From Brachybacterium paraconglomeratum (GTDB lineage Bacteria; Actinomycetota; Actinomycetes; Actinomycetales; Dermabacteraceae): 64,000 bases of DNA. Below are positions 39,119 through 48,062 of this stretch, piece after piece (within the stretch, counting starts at the first letter, position 1; the number at the start of each line of letters is the position of its first letter). Position numbers and translations under genes: made by a program. The notes beneath the pieces were generated by a model. It did no database searches, was not told where the DNA came from, and worked only from the letters and a program-made list of their open reading frames with translations. The stretch is from positions 157,565 to 221,564 of the forward strand of contig NZ_ML133856.1 of the NCBI RefSeq assembly GCF_003994255.1, read 5' to 3'.

Positions 39119-39560
39119 GCCCTGATTGTCCCCTACCGACCTGTCGGACCGGGGGACGTGACCAGGCGGGGCGAGGAGACCTCGGGTGCCCTGTGACCCG
39201 CGTGGACGAGGTGACTCGCACGCATCGCCCCTGTTCGCGACCGGTCCTGTCCCGGCGCCGTCGCGCGCTCGCCCCGGTCCCGCCTCGGCGTCGTTCCCGC
39301 GCTGTTCCCCGTCCGTTCCCGCCGTGATCCCGCGGTGTTCCCTCTCCGATCCCGCAACGCTCCCTCTGCGGAGGGGCGGACGCGCGCGGACCAGCGGAGG
39401 GGCCGAGCGGCAGGGGACGATTCATGGGAGGCGGCCGGACCGGGAAGGCAGTACCGGATCAACGCTCCGACCGATGGGTCGGTCGCGAATGCCGGGACAT
39501 GAACGCACAGAGCGTTACATTGGATACGCACACCCTTCCCCGATCTCAAGGAGTTTCACC
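39119..39560. other. intergenic region with degenerate TTCCC/ATCCC repeats
   Basis: No supported gene. Between about 39,290 and 39,365 GTTCCC/GATCCC words recur every 12-16 bases. The last ~80 bases are less GC-rich and include TTACATTGGATAC (39513-39525), a plausible promoter for the downstream membrane-protein gene, which has AAGGAG before its ATG. Confidence 0.5.
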
Positions 39561-39845
39561 ATGGGACTCATCGGTCTGATCATCTCCTGGCTGATCATCG
39601 GCGCGATCATCGGGCTCCTCGCCCGCGCCGTCATGCCCGGCAAGCAGGGCATGGGCATTGGCAAGACCATCGTCCTCGGCGTCATCGGCGCGATCGTCGG
39701 CGGCTTCATCGGCAGCCTCTTCGGCGGCGACGGCATCTCGGGAATCATGAGCAACCCGTGGAGCATCGGCACGATCCTGCTCGCCGTGATCGGCGCGATC
39801 GTCGTCATGGTGATCTACGGACTCGCGACCAAGAACCGCGTCTGA
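39561..39845 (+). CDS. GlsB/YeaQ/YmgE-family small membrane protein
   Basis: A 94-residue protein with three Gly-rich membrane helices (LIGLIISWLIIGAIIGLLA, KTIVLGVIGAIVGGFIGSLF, ILLAVIGAIVVMVIYGLA) and the RAVMPGKQGMG loop typical of the transglycosylase-associated family. Usually stress-induced; molecular role unknown. ATG preceded by AAGGAG. Confidence 0.9.
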   Translation: MGLIGLIISWLIIGAIIGLLARAVMPGKQGMGIGKTIVLGVIGAIVGGFIGSLFGGDGISGIMSNPWSIGTILLAVIGAIVVMVIYGLATKNRV

Positions 39846-39970
39846 TCCCTGGGGGCGCGGCCTGTCCGCGCCCTACCTCCGCCGCGCCGTCCCGGGAACC
39901 CGGGGCGGCGCGGCGCCGTTCGTGGAGGGGAACGCTGGAAATCCCCGCACCGATGGGCGAGGCTGAGGGC

Positions 39971-40312
39971 ATGACCTCCACCGACCCACAGGCCACCGCA
40001 TCCCCGCTGATCACCGCCGATCTCGCACGCGCCGGTCGCGCTCTCGCCCAGGTCTCCGCCGCCGTGATTGCGGCGCGCACGGGGCTGGAGGCCGAGGACG
40101 TCCGCGCCTTCGAGCGAGGCGTCCAGGATCTCGACGAGGAGCGGAGCCGTGTGCTGCGCGCGGGCCTCGAGCAGCTCGGCGTCGAGTTCCTCCCGGCCGA
40201 CGACGAGGCCGGCGTCGGCTACGGCGTGCGCCAGAAGTTCAACCCCCGCACCGTCAAGCGCATCGAGAACTGGGAGAACGAGGGCGGCCCCGCGCTCGAG
40301 GACGACATCTGA
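39971..40312 (+). CDS. small HTH-like regulator (113 aa)
   Basis: A 113-residue acidic protein whose residues ~13-70 resemble a divergent XRE domain (LARAGRALAQVSAAVIAART, then LEAEDVRAFERG, LRAGLEQLGVEFLP). The C-terminal part (KFNPRTVKRIENWENEGG) is unassigned. Short spacing to neighbours; probably monocistronic. Family call tentative. Confidence 0.6.
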   Translation: MTSTDPQATASPLITADLARAGRALAQVSAAVIAARTGLEAEDVRAFERGVQDLDEERSRVLRAGLEQLGVEFLPADDEAGVGYGVRQKFNPRTVKRIENWENEGGPALEDDI

Positions 40313-40331
40313 GCCGCCCGGCGGGAGGTCG

Positions 40332-40985
40332 TCACAGTGGCACGTCGGCCGTGCGACGGCCGGTGACCTCCACCGTGCGTCGCCCCGCGGACCAGCGGGC
40401 CGTGTCCTCGCGCAGGTCCTCGAGGTCCGAGGGGTCCACGAGCACGGTGAGCAGCGCCGCGCGCGCCCCGTACGCGGTGGGCTCGACCGCCGCGCCGCGG
40501 GATGCGGCCCAGACACGCACGGCGTTCTCCGCGATCCCCGCCTCGGCCGGCGGCACCTCGATCCGCGCCTCCAGCAGCTCCGTGCGCCGCAGCAGCGTCG
40601 CCGCGGCGACGGCCCGCTCGACGCCGGCGGTGTAGGCGCGCACCAGCCCGCCCGCCCCGAGCTTCACCCCGCCGAAGTAGCGGATCACGACCGCGAAGAC
40701 GTCCACCAGGTCCGCGTGCAGCAGCGACTGCAGCATCGGCATGCCCGCAGTGCCGGAGGGCTCCCCGTCGTCGTTGCTGCGATGGACCTCGGCCCGCTCG
40801 GCCGTCTCCTCGAGCACGAGGGCGGTGCAGTGGTGGCGGGCACCGGGATGCTCGGCGCGGGCGGCGCGCAGCAGGGCGTCGGCCTGCCCGACCTCGCTCA
40901 CCCGGTGCAGCCGGGTGAGGAAGCGGGACTTCTTCTCCACCAGCTCGGTCTCGACATCGGCGGCGAGGACGAGGGGAGCGGACAT
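40332..40985 (-). CDS. YigZ/IMPACT-family protein
   Basis: A 217-residue protein with the UPF0029 core: KKSRFLTRLHRV, HHCTALVLEE, DDGEPSGTAGMPML and VVIRYFGGVKLGAGGLVRAY, plus a C-terminal DUF1949-like domain. Eukaryotic IMPACT regulates GCN2; the bacterial role is unsettled. Highly conserved, so the call is firm. Confidence 0.93.
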   Translation of the reverse strand: MSAPLVLAADVETELVEKKSRFLTRLHRVSEVGQADALLRAARAEHPGARHHCTALVLEETAERAEVHRSNDDGEPSGTAGMPMLQSLLHADLVDVFAVVIRYFGGVKLGAGGLVRAYTAGVERAVAAATLLRRTELLEARIEVPPAEAGIAENAVRVWAASRGAAVEPTAYGARAALLTVLVDPSDLEDLREDTARWSAGRRTVEVTGRRTADVPL

Positions 40986-41135
40986 GCAGGCGAGTCTAGG
41001 CGTGCCGGCCGCGGCAGGTGCCTGTCGGATGTGCCTGCCGGCCGCGGCGTCCGCCGGATAGCCTGTCGGTGTCGTCGGGGGTCGGCATCCGCTCCTCGTG
41101 ACCGTCCCACTGCGCGATCCCTCCAGGAGCACCCC

Positions 41136-41825
41136 GTGACTCAGCCGCCCTCATCCTCCGGCCCGCTCGCCCCGCCGCCCAGCGGCGGGTGGAACCACCC
41201 CGGCCCGCAGCCCGGGAGCGGATGGGGACAGGCCGGTGCGCAGCCCGGCGGCGGCATGCCCCCGGCCGGCGGCGGCGCGCCCCAGCCCGGCGGCTGGAAC
41301 CAGCCCGCGGCCGCTCCGGCGAAGAAGCCGTCGAAGGCGCCCAAGGTCCTGATCATCCTCGGCGCCGTGATCATCGGGCTCAGCCTCGTGATCGGGATCG
41401 TGACGGCCGTGATCGGGTTCGGGCAGGTCGCCGGTGGCGCCGAGAAGTACCAGATCCTCGAGAGTGGCTCCGGCACCTACACCGCCGAGGCCGACGAGAC
41501 GGTGCAGCTGTACGCCGAGGAGGGCACACCCGCTCCGCAGTGCACGATCGACGGACCCGCGGTCGGCGAGGGCACCATCCAGACCAGCGGCTTCGGCAAC
41601 GAGGGGCGGGAGTGGGTCTCCTTCGACTCCTTCACCGCGGAGGAGGCCGGCGACTACACGATCGACTGCGGCGGCACGCCCGTGATGGTCGGCCCGCCCG
41701 TCTCGATCGGCGGCATCTTCGCAGGCCTCGGCGGGATCCTCCTGGCCATCGGCGGCGGCGTGCTCGGCTTCCTGCTGCTGATGGTCGGCGTGATCATCCT
41801 GCTCGTGCGCCGCGGCCGCGACTGA
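41136..41825 (+). CDS. membrane protein with Pro/Gly-rich N-terminus
   Basis: The 229-residue product has a Pro/Gly/Gln-rich N-terminal ~60 residues, probably cytoplasmic and disordered. A membrane helix follows (VLIILGAVIIGLSLVIGIV), then an ~80-residue outside domain with two Cys (PAPQCTIDG, YTIDCGGTP) that could form a disulfide, and a second long hydrophobic region (residues ~190-225) ending in RRGRD. GTG start with CAGGAG upstream. Function unknown. Confidence 0.75.
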   Translation: MTQPPSSSGPLAPPPSGGWNHPGPQPGSGWGQAGAQPGGGMPPAGGGAPQPGGWNQPAAAPAKKPSKAPKVLIILGAVIIGLSLVIGIVTAVIGFGQVAGGAEKYQILESGSGTYTAEADETVQLYAEEGTPAPQCTIDGPAVGEGTIQTSGFGNEGREWVSFDSFTAEEAGDYTIDCGGTPVMVGPPVSIGGIFAGLGGILLAIGGGVLGFLLLMVGVIILLVRRGRD

Positions 41826-41918
41826 GCCGGACCGGCGCGCCCGCACAGCACCGACGCGTCCGATGCGGACGCCCGCCCAGCGGCCCACGGCCGCCGAGGC
41901 CGCGCCCCGGGATGCACG

Positions 41919-41955
41919 ACGGGCCCGGCAGGAGCATCGCTCCTGCCGGGCCCGT
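41919..41955. terminator. bidirectional terminator
   Basis: ACGGGCCCGGCAGGAGC (41919-41935) pairs perfectly with GCTCCTGCCGGGCCCGT (41939-41955) around a 3-base loop, between the convergent membrane-protein and ectC genes. Confidence 0.9.
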
Positions 41956-41991
41956 CGGCCGTCCAGCCCAGGGGCTGCGCGGGCGGGACGC

Positions 41992-42384
41992 TCAGGCGTC
42001 CTCGGTGATCAGCGGGTACACGCCGTTCTCGTCGTGCACCTCGCGCCCGGTCACGGGCGGGTTGAACACGCACACGCACTTGATCTCGGTGCGGGGGCGC
42101 ACCTTGTGCTTGTCGTGGTCGTTGAGCAGGTACAGCGTGCCGGGGGCCAGCTCGTGGATCTCACCGGTGGCGAGGTCCTCGATGGTGCCCTCGCCCTGCG
42201 TGATGAAGACGGCCTCGATGTGGTTGGCGTACCAGAAGAAGCTCTCGGTGCCGGCGTAGAGGGTGGTCTCGTGGACGGAGAAGCCCACGCCCTCCTTGGC
42301 CAGGATGATGCGCTTGGAGCGCCAGTTCTCCGACTTGATGTCGGCGTCGGTGTCCTCGACCTCGGCGAGAGTGCGAACGAGCAT
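41992..42384 (-). CDS. ectC: L-ectoine synthase
   Basis: A 130-residue cupin matching Ect[53 protein letters not shown] and [15 protein letters not shown]. It cyclises N-gamma-acetyl-diaminobutyrate to ectoine, a compatible solute. It is 210 bp downstream of ectB instead of tightly coupled, with a stable hairpin in between. No ectD (hydroxylase) follows. Confidence 0.97.
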   Translation of the reverse strand: MLVRTLAEVEDTDADIKSENWRSKRIILAKEGVGFSVHETTLYAGTESFFWYANHIEAVFITQGEGTIEDLATGEIHELAPGTLYLLNDHDKHKVRPRTEIKCVCVFNPPVTGREVHDENGVYPLITEDA

Positions 42385-42521
42385 GTTTCGTGGTCCTTCC
42401 GGTGGGATCTTCTGGTCGTGGTCCGCGGGCGCGCAGGGCGACCCGCGGGCGTCGGCCCGACGCGCGAGGCGACGGGCCGACGGGGAGCGGGGCCGAGGCG
42501 GCCGCGCGCGGGACCGTCGGA

Positions 42522-42545
42522 CCCGGGGTCTTCGGGGACCCCGGG
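42522..42545 (-). other. hairpin in the ectB-ectC intercistronic gap
   Basis: CCCGGGGTC (42522-42530) and GACCCCGGG (42537-42545) form a 9-bp perfect stem in a 210-bp gap that holds no gene. There is no U-run, so it may be an attenuator or an RNA processing/stability element that lowers ectC relative to ectB. Confidence 0.5.
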
Positions 42546-42594
42546 CCTCCGGGCCCCGACGCTTCGGGCTCGAGGTGCCTCGGGCGGTGGCGCC

Positions 42595-43917
42595 TCAGGC
42601 GGCGGCGAGGGCCTCGTCGACGGCGGCCTCGATGATGTCCAGGCCCTTCTCGAGCAGCTCCTCGGGGATGGTGAGCGCGGGCAGCAGCTTCACGACCTCG
42701 TCGGAGGGGCCGGAGGTCTCCACCAGCAGGCCCTCCTCGAAGGCGCGCGCGGCGATCGCGCCGGCGATCTCGCCGGAGGGCATCTGCAGGCCGCGGGCGA
42801 GACCGCGGCCCTTGACCACGAGCTCGTGGTCGGCGTGGCGGGCGGCGATCCGGTTGAAGCGCGACTCGACGTAGGCGCCCTTGGCCTCGGTGGACCGCTG
42901 CAGCTCGTCATCGCTCCAGAACAGCTCGATGGCCTTGGTGGCGGTGGCGAAGGCGGGGCCGAAGCCGCGGAAGGTGCCGTTGTGCTCGCCGGGCTCCCAG
43001 ATGTCCAGCTCGGGCTTGATCAGGGTGAGCGCGAGCGGGTGGCCGTAGCCGCTGATCGACTTCGACAGGGTGACCATGTCGGGCTCGATCCCGGCCTCCT
43101 CGAAGCTGAAGAAGCCGCCGGTGCGGCCGCAGCCCATCTGGATGTCGTCGACGATCAGCAGGATCTCGTGCTCCTTGCACAGGTCCGCGAGGCCCCGCAG
43201 CCACTCGGCGCGGGCGGCGTTGATGCCGCCCTCGCCCTGCACCGTCTCGACGATCACGGCGGCGGGCTTGTTCAGCCCGGAGCCGCCGTCGGTGAGCAGG
43301 CGCTCCAGGTACATGAAGTCGGGGACGACCTGGCCGAAGTAGTCGTCGAAGGGCATCGGGGTGGAGTGCACCAGCGGGATGCCGGCGCCGCCGCGCTTCA
43401 TCGAGTTGCCGGTGACGGACAGCGCGCCGAGGGTCATGCCGTGGAAGCCGTTGGTGAAGCTCACGACGGACTCGCGCCCGGTGACCTTGCGGGCCAGCTT
43501 CAGCGCGGCCTCGACCGCGTTGGTGCCGCCGGGGCCGGGGAAGGCGACCTTGTAGTCCAGGCCGCGGGGCTTCAGGATCTTCTCGTCGAAGGTCTGCAGG
43601 AACTCGCGGCGCACGTCGGTGAACATGTCCAGGCCGTGCACCACGCGGTCCTCGAGGTAGTGGTCGATGACGACCTTCTTGAGCTCGGGGTGGTTGTGGC
43701 CGTAGTTCAGGGTGCCGGCGCCGGCGAAGAAGTCGATGTACTCCGTGCCGTCCTCGGCGGTCAGCACGGAGCCCTTGGCGTGGGTGAACACGGCGGGCCA
43801 GCCGCGGGAGTAGGAGCGGACGCCGGACTCGAGCTCGGTCGGGTCGGCGACAGGGGCGCCGGCCTGGTCGGCCGGCTGGGGCTTCGCGGTGGTCTCGGTC
43901 GGGGCGGTCGTGGTCAT
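42595..43917 (-). CDS. ectB: diaminobutyrate-2-oxoglutarate aminotransferase
   Basis: A 440-residue class III PLP aminotransferase of the EctB type: FFAGAGTLNYGHNHPELKKV, GPGGTNAVEAALKLARK, IVDDIQMGCGRTG (PLP-contacting Asp) and the PLP Lys in VTLSKSISGYGHP. It converts aspartate semialdehyde to L-2,4-diaminobutyrate with glutamate as amino donor. The N-terminal ~20 residues are an Ala/Thr/Pro-rich extension. Confidence 0.97.
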   Translation of the reverse strand: MTTTAPTETTAKPQPADQAGAPVADPTELESGVRSYSRGWPAVFTHAKGSVLTAEDGTEYIDFFAGAGTLNYGHNHPELKKVVIDHYLEDRVVHGLDMFTDVRREFLQTFDEKILKPRGLDYKVAFPGPGGTNAVEAALKLARKVTGRESVVSFTNGFHGMTLGALSVTGNSMKRGGAGIPLVHSTPMPFDDYFGQVVPDFMYLERLLTDGGSGLNKPAAVIVETVQGEGGINAARAEWLRGLADLCKEHEILLIVDDIQMGCGRTGGFFSFEEAGIEPDMVTLSKSISGYGHPLALTLIKPELDIWEPGEHNGTFRGFGPAFATATKAIELFWSDDELQRSTEAKGAYVESRFNRIAARHADHELVVKGRGLARGLQMPSGEIAGAIAARAFEEGLLVETSGPSDEVVKLLPALTIPEELLEKGLDIIEAAVDEALAAA

Positions 43918-44011
43918 GCCATCTCCTCGGGTGGGGTGGTGCGGTGGTCTGCGGAGGGCAGGAGGGCGCGCGGAGGCGCCCCTGCCCGGTGGTGGGGCAC
44001 GGGTGGGGAGC

Positions 44012-44563
44012 TCAGCTCCCGGCGTGCAGGGGGCTGATCGTGTGGAGCAGCTCCGCGCCGTGGCCGGCGTCCGGGAAGTGCTCCTCGGTGATCAGCTCGG
44101 TGATCTCCTCGCTCGCGCCGTGACGGCGGGCGAAGGAGGCGAAGAGCCGCTGCGAGGCGGTGTTCTCCTCCGTGATGGTGGTCTCGAGCCGCCTCACCTG
44201 CGGGAGGTCCTCGAGCAGGGCGTCGAGCATCCGGCCGGCGACCTGCTTGCCGCGCTGGGAGGCGTCCACCGCGATCTGCCAGACGAAGAGCGTCTCGGGT
44301 GCGGCGGGACGGAGGTACCCGAGCACGAAGCCCACGCCCTCCCCGTCCCGCACGGCGAGGCGGGAGGTGGCCGCGAAGTCGCGGGCCAGCAGGAGGTAGG
44401 CGTAGGAGGTGTTCAGGTCGAGCGTGCCGCTGTCGCGGGCCAGGCGCCACATGGCGGCGCCGTCGGCCAGGGACGGAGGCCGGATCTGAACGCCGGGGCT
44501 GTCTCCCGCGGCCTGATCGGTGGGTGAAGGGTGGTCTGCGCTGTGCGTCGTCAACGGGCCCAT
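44012..44563 (-). CDS. ectA: diaminobutyrate acetyltransferase
   Basis: A 183-residue GNAT enzyme of the EctA type: IRPPSLADGAAMWRLARDSG, LDLNTSYAYLLLARDFAATS, TLFVWQIAVDASQRGKQVAG (acetyl-CoA loop) and TITEENTASQRLF. It acetylates the gamma-amino group of diaminobutyrate. It is the first gene of ectABC, with 94 bp to ectB. Confidence 0.95.
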   Translation of the reverse strand: MGPLTTHSADHPSPTDQAAGDSPGVQIRPPSLADGAAMWRLARDSGTLDLNTSYAYLLLARDFAATSRLAVRDGEGVGFVLGYLRPAAPETLFVWQIAVDASQRGKQVAGRMLDALLEDLPQVRRLETTITEENTASQRLFASFARRHGASEEITELITEEHFPDAGHGAELLHTISPLHAGS

Positions 44564-44895
44564 ATCGACGTCCACGCTAGCCCGGCGACGCGACGATCGG
44601 GACCCCCCGGTCGGGGCGCGGAGGGGGTCCCTCGGTGTGTCGTGACGCAATCGTGACGATCTGGCGTCCGCTCCACGGATTGTCCGACAACCCCGTTCGA
44701 TGTGTAGCGACCTGCGGTGTTGTCCTGCAGGCCAGTGAGCGGATCCGAGGTGCGCAAGGGCGGGAGTGGTGTGCATCACGTGTCCGTGCACTGGGCCACG
44801 AGCGTCGCGCGCGCGGGGGCGTAAAGGTCTCCGGCGCCCGGCCCGCCGGGAGGAGAGCCCGGGGAGAGCCCGCCCCTCCCGCTACCGTCGAGCCC
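44564..44895. promoter_or_regulatory. divergent regulatory region between ectA and the symporter
   Basis: A 332-bp non-coding region serving two divergent genes. It contains a perfect palindrome TTGTC-C-GACAA (44680-44690) and a near-direct repeat of TCGTGACG (about 44,639 and 44,651). Either could bind an osmotic-response regulator. No riboswitch was recognised. Confidence 0.45.
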
Positions 44896-46404
44896 ATGAA
44901 CCCCCTCGAATCCCTCAACGAGTTCCTCGGCAGCGCCGAGGGCTGGCTGTGGACCTGGGCAGGGATGCCCGTGGTCATCCTCCTCGGCCTCTACTTCACC
45001 GTCCGCACCGGCGTGGTGCAGCTGCGGATGATCCCCGCGATGCTCTCCGCGATCGCGCAGAAGCCCGTGCAGGAGGAGGTCGAGGACCCCGCCACCGACG
45101 CGAAGCGCTCGAAGTCCCTCAGCGCCTTCCAGGCCTTCTCCGTCTCCGCCGCGGCCCGCGTGGGCACCGGCAACATCTCCGGCGTTGCGGGCGCGATCTT
45201 CCTCGGCGGCCCCGGCGCGGTGCTGTGGATGTGGGTGATGTGCGTGCTCACCGGCGCAGCGAGCTTCATCGAGTCGACCCTCGCCCAGCTGTGGAAGACC
45301 CGCGCGGACGACACCTACAAGGGCGGCCCAGCCTTCTACATCCACCGCGGCCTCGGCTCGCGCGGCTTCGGCGCCTTCTTCGCGGTGCTGTTCATCTTCT
45401 GCTTCGCCTTCGCCTTCACCTCGCTGCAGGCGAACACCATCGTCGACGCCGTCACCGGCGCGGTTGCCCTGTACACCGACCCCGACGGCCTGCCCTGGCT
45501 CGCCCCTGTGCTGGGGATCCTGCTCGCGGCGCTGACCGCCGGAATCATCTTCGGCGGCATGCGCCGCGTGGCGACCGTCGCCCAGAACATGGTCCCGATC
45601 ATGGCGGGTCTCTATCTGCTGATCGGCATCGTCATCGTCGGCCTGCACCTGGGTGAGCTGCCTCGCGTGGTCGGCCAGATCGTCACCGAGGCGGTCTCCC
45701 CGCAGGCCGCGATCGGCGGCGGGATCGGCGCCGTGATCGTCAACGGCGTCCAGCGCGGCATGCTCTCGAACGAGGCCGGCATGGGCTCGGTCCCGAACGT
45801 CGCCGCGACCGCCTCGGTCAGCCACCCGGTCAAGCAGGGCCTCGTCCAGACCTTCGGCGTCTACTTCGACACCCTGCTGATCTGCTCGATCACCGCGTTC
45901 ATCGTGCTGGTCTCCTTCCCCGACGTCTCCACCGGCGGTGAGGGACTGATGATGGTCCAGCAGTCGCTGTCCTCGACTCTCGGGCCGTGGGCCGCGGTCC
46001 TGCTCGCGGCGATCATGTTCCTGCTCGCCTTCACCTCGGTGCTGGGCAACTTCTCCTACGGGGAGGCGAACATGCACTTCCTGACCTCGAAGCGGGGCTG
46101 GCACGTCGCCTTCGGCGTCGCCGTCGTGGCGCTGGTGCTGATGGGCTCCGTGATCGCCGTCGACCTCGCCTGGACCATCGCGGGCGTCTCGATGGTGTTC
46201 ATCGCGCTGATCAACCTCGTGGTGATCGCGCTGCTGGCCCCCACGGCGGTGAAGCTGCTGAAGCACTACAACGCCCAGCGCGCCCAGGGCCTGGACCCGA
46301 TCTTCCTGGCCTCCGACCTGCCCGAGATCAAGAACGTCGAGGTCTGGGTCGACGAGGACGTGTGCGACTACCAGGACGCCCGCGAGGAGGCTGCCGCCCG
46401 CTGA
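44896..46404 (+). CDS. AGCS-family amino acid:cation symporter
   Basis: A 502-residue transporter of the alanine/glycine:sodium symporter family: about 10-11 membrane helices, signature SVSAAARVGTGNISGVAGA (residues ~79-97), GGPGAVLWMWVM, and NGVQRGMLSNEAGMGSVPN. It probably imports alanine or glycine with Na+. It is divergent from ectABC, so co-regulation under salt stress is plausible but unproven. Confidence 0.93.
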   Translation: MNPLESLNEFLGSAEGWLWTWAGMPVVILLGLYFTVRTGVVQLRMIPAMLSAIAQKPVQEEVEDPATDAKRSKSLSAFQAFSVSAAARVGTGNISGVAGAIFLGGPGAVLWMWVMCVLTGAASFIESTLAQLWKTRADDTYKGGPAFYIHRGLGSRGFGAFFAVLFIFCFAFAFTSLQANTIVDAVTGAVALYTDPDGLPWLAPVLGILLAALTAGIIFGGMRRVATVAQNMVPIMAGLYLLIGIVIVGLHLGELPRVVGQIVTEAVSPQAAIGGGIGAVIVNGVQRGMLSNEAGMGSVPNVAATASVSHPVKQGLVQTFGVYFDTLLICSITAFIVLVSFPDVSTGGEGLMMVQQSLSSTLGPWAAVLLAAIMFLLAFTSVLGNFSYGEANMHFLTSKRGWHVAFGVAVVALVLMGSVIAVDLAWTIAGVSMVFIALINLVVIALLAPTAVKLLKHYNAQRAQGLDPIFLASDLPEIKNVEVWVDEDVCDYQDAREEAAAR

Positions 46405-46534
46405 CGGTCGGGATCGCGGCGGGCCGACGGGCTCGTCGCCCCATGTCCGAAGGGCGTCGACCCTGCCTCGGTGGGCGTCGACCCCGCCTCGGAGGTTCGT
46501 CGCGCCCGCCCCGATGGGCACAGAGTCTTCACGC

Positions 46535-46568
46535 GCCGCGCCGAGGACGTGCACGCTCTCGGCGCGGC
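46535..46568. terminator. hairpin after the symporter gene
   Basis: GCCGCGCCGAG (46535-46545) pairs with CTCGGCGCGGC (46558-46568), an 11-bp stem. It lies 131 bp after the symporter stop and only 22 bp before the next ATG, so it could also act in the 5' leader of the acyltransferase gene. Upstream, GGGCGTCGACC is repeated twice (about 46,451 and 46,473). Confidence 0.5.
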
Positions 46569-46589
46569 GCGCTCGTAGCCTCGTCCGCG

Positions 46590-47789
46590 ATGACGAGCAG
46601 TACCAGCAGCACCGCGAGCCCTGCGACGGGGACGAGGGCCCTCTCGAGCCCTGCGACCGCTACGGGCCCTGCGCGCGCGACGAGCGCCGCGGCGCCGACG
46701 GGCGAGCCCACCCGTGAGCACTGGATGGATCTCCTGCGGGGCACGGCGATCCTGCTGGTGATCGCGCACCACCTGCGCCTGGTCCAGCAGATCTGGGACG
46801 GCGGCACGCCCTGGACGATGGTCGAGCTGTCCGAGGCGCTCGCCCCCTTCCGGATGCCGGCGCTGCTGTTCGCCTCGGGTCTGCTGCTGGCCCGTTCGCT
46901 GCGCCGCCCGCCCGGCCGCTTCCTCGCCGGGAAGCTGCGCGGGCTGCTGTGGCCGTGGCTGCTGTGGTCCGCGGTGATGCTGCCGATCCTCGGCTGGGGC
47001 CACGCCGACGAGCCGCTGTGGTGGCTGAACGGGATGTACACCTGGTTCCTCGCCGCGCTGTTCTGCTACTACGTGATCGGGCTGGTCACGAGGCGGATCC
47101 ATCCCGGCTGGGTGGCGCTCGCCTCGGTGGTGGCGTGGACGGCGCTGCCGCTGCTCGGGACCGCGCACGACTTGGTCGGGCCGCGCCCGGACAAGTTCGT
47201 GTTCTACGCGGTGTTCTTCTTCGCCGGCGCCGCGCTGCGACCGATGCTCGCCCGCCGGCCGGTGCCCTGGGCGGTGACGGTCCCCGCGCTCGCCGTCGCG
47301 GCGGCCTGGGCGCTGCACGCCGCCCGTTTCGACGCGGAGCCGCAGGTGCCCGTGCTCACCCAGGTCGTGGTGCTGCTGGCCGTCGTGGGGGTGGTGGGCG
47401 TCCTCCAACGTCTACCGCGGCTGCGCGCGCTGCGCCCCGTGGAGTGGCTGGGCCGCAACTCGATCGTCCCGTATCTGGTGCACCTGCCGGTGATCGAGCT
47501 CCTCGGCCGGCACAGCGACCTGCCCGCCGGTCCGGGGACGTTCGCGCTGTACTACGCGGTGACCATCGGCGTCTGCGTGCTCGCGGTGCTGCTGCGGCCC
47601 GTGACCGGGTTCCTGTACGCATTCCCGGCGCGGAAGGCCGCGGCGGCATCGGCCGGGGCGGCCGGCGCCGCGGTCGCGCAGCCCGTCGACCCCGTCGTCG
47701 ACTCGGCCGTCGATGCTGCGGCCGACGCGATGCCCGCACGAGGCACAACGCCCGGACGCCCGGACGCCGATGCGGGTGCACGCCGGTAG
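46590..47789 (+). CDS. acyltransferase-3-type membrane protein
   Basis: The 399-residue product has a Ser/Thr/Ala-rich N-terminus, then the acyltransferase-3 start signature (HWMDLLRGTAILLVIAHHLR, residues ~44-63). Around ten membrane helices follow, including the RMPALLFASGLLLARSL element and LGRNSIVPYLVHLPVIELLG. The C-terminal ~60 residues are low-complexity Ala/Val/Asp. These enzymes O-acylate cell-surface sugars or lipids; substrate unknown. Confidence 0.85.
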   Translation: MTSSTSSTASPATGTRALSSPATATGPARATSAAAPTGEPTREHWMDLLRGTAILLVIAHHLRLVQQIWDGGTPWTMVELSEALAPFRMPALLFASGLLLARSLRRPPGRFLAGKLRGLLWPWLLWSAVMLPILGWGHADEPLWWLNGMYTWFLAALFCYYVIGLVTRRIHPGWVALASVVAWTALPLLGTAHDLVGPRPDKFVFYAVFFFAGAALRPMLARRPVPWAVTVPALAVAAAWALHAARFDAEPQVPVLTQVVVLLAVVGVVGVLQRLPRLRALRPVEWLGRNSIVPYLVHLPVIELLGRHSDLPAGPGTFALYYAVTIGVCVLAVLLRPVTGFLYAFPARKAAAASAGAAGAAVAQPVDPVVDSAVDAAADAMPARGTTPGRPDADAGARR

Positions 47790-47815
47790 GATGGGTGCGC
47801 CCGTTCAGCGGGCAC

Positions 47816-47888
47816 GGGCCTGTAGCTCAGTCGGCAGAGCATCGGACTTTTAATCCGCGGGTCGAGGGTTCGATCCCCTCCGGGCCCA
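47816..47888 (+). tRNA. tRNA-Lys(UUU), attachment gene of the integrative element
   Basis: A 73-nt cloverleaf: acceptor GGGCCTG with CGGGCCC, D-arm AGCTCAGTCGGCAGAGC, anticodon loop CTTTTAA (anticodon TTT), and T-loop GGTTCGATCCC; no encoded CCA. Its 3' half plus one flanking base (47843-47889) is repeated exactly at 63696-63742. Confidence 0.96.
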
Positions 47889-47889
47889 C
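47843..47889 (+). repeat. attL (47-bp core, inside tRNA-Lys)
   Basis: Identical over 47 bases to 63696-63742; starts CGGACTTTTAATCC and ends CCGGGCCCAC. It covers the anticodon arm to the 3' end of the tRNA, a standard tyrosine-integrase target. Confidence 0.92.
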
Positions 47890-47909
47890 GGCAGGTCAGG
47901 TCGGAGAAG

Positions 47910-47925
47910 TTTCCCCTAGGGGAAA
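47910..47925. repeat. 16-bp perfect palindrome just inside attL
   Basis: TTTCCCCTAGGGGAAA at 47910-47925, 21 bp inside the left att core. It could be a recombination-protein site or a short terminator. No counterpart was found at the right end. Confidence 0.4.
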
Positions 47926-47941
47926 GTCTCCGGGGCGGGGT

Positions 47942-48002
47942 TGACAGCAGCTTTGACAGCAACGCGGCTGTGCGTGCTGCGCTGGACGGGCATGACAGCA
48001 GC
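47942..48002 (+). repeat. TGACAGCA(A/G)C motifs near attL
   Basis: TGACAGCAGC at 47942, TGACAGCAAC at 47954 and TGACAGCAGC at 47993. The same word occurs near attR at 63595, 63607 and, beyond the core, at 63791. Clusters on both sides of both cores suggest arm-type integrase sites or the residue of earlier integrations at the same tRNA. Confidence 0.5.
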
Positions 48003-48062
48003 CGGGTCGAAACGGACCGTTTATGGCGCAAGCTTCAGATTGCACTCGGATAGCCTGGATGG

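Noticed and set aside
35168..39196. 1,342-codon open frame on the plus strand opposite the synthetase
   Set aside because: Gly/Arg/His-rich with no domain; the opposite strand carries clear A and T domain motifs.
44700..44895. Glycine riboswitch upstream of the AGCS symporter
   Set aside because: The sequence has GGAGAG-like words but I could not find the conserved aptamer core motifs or tandem arrangement.
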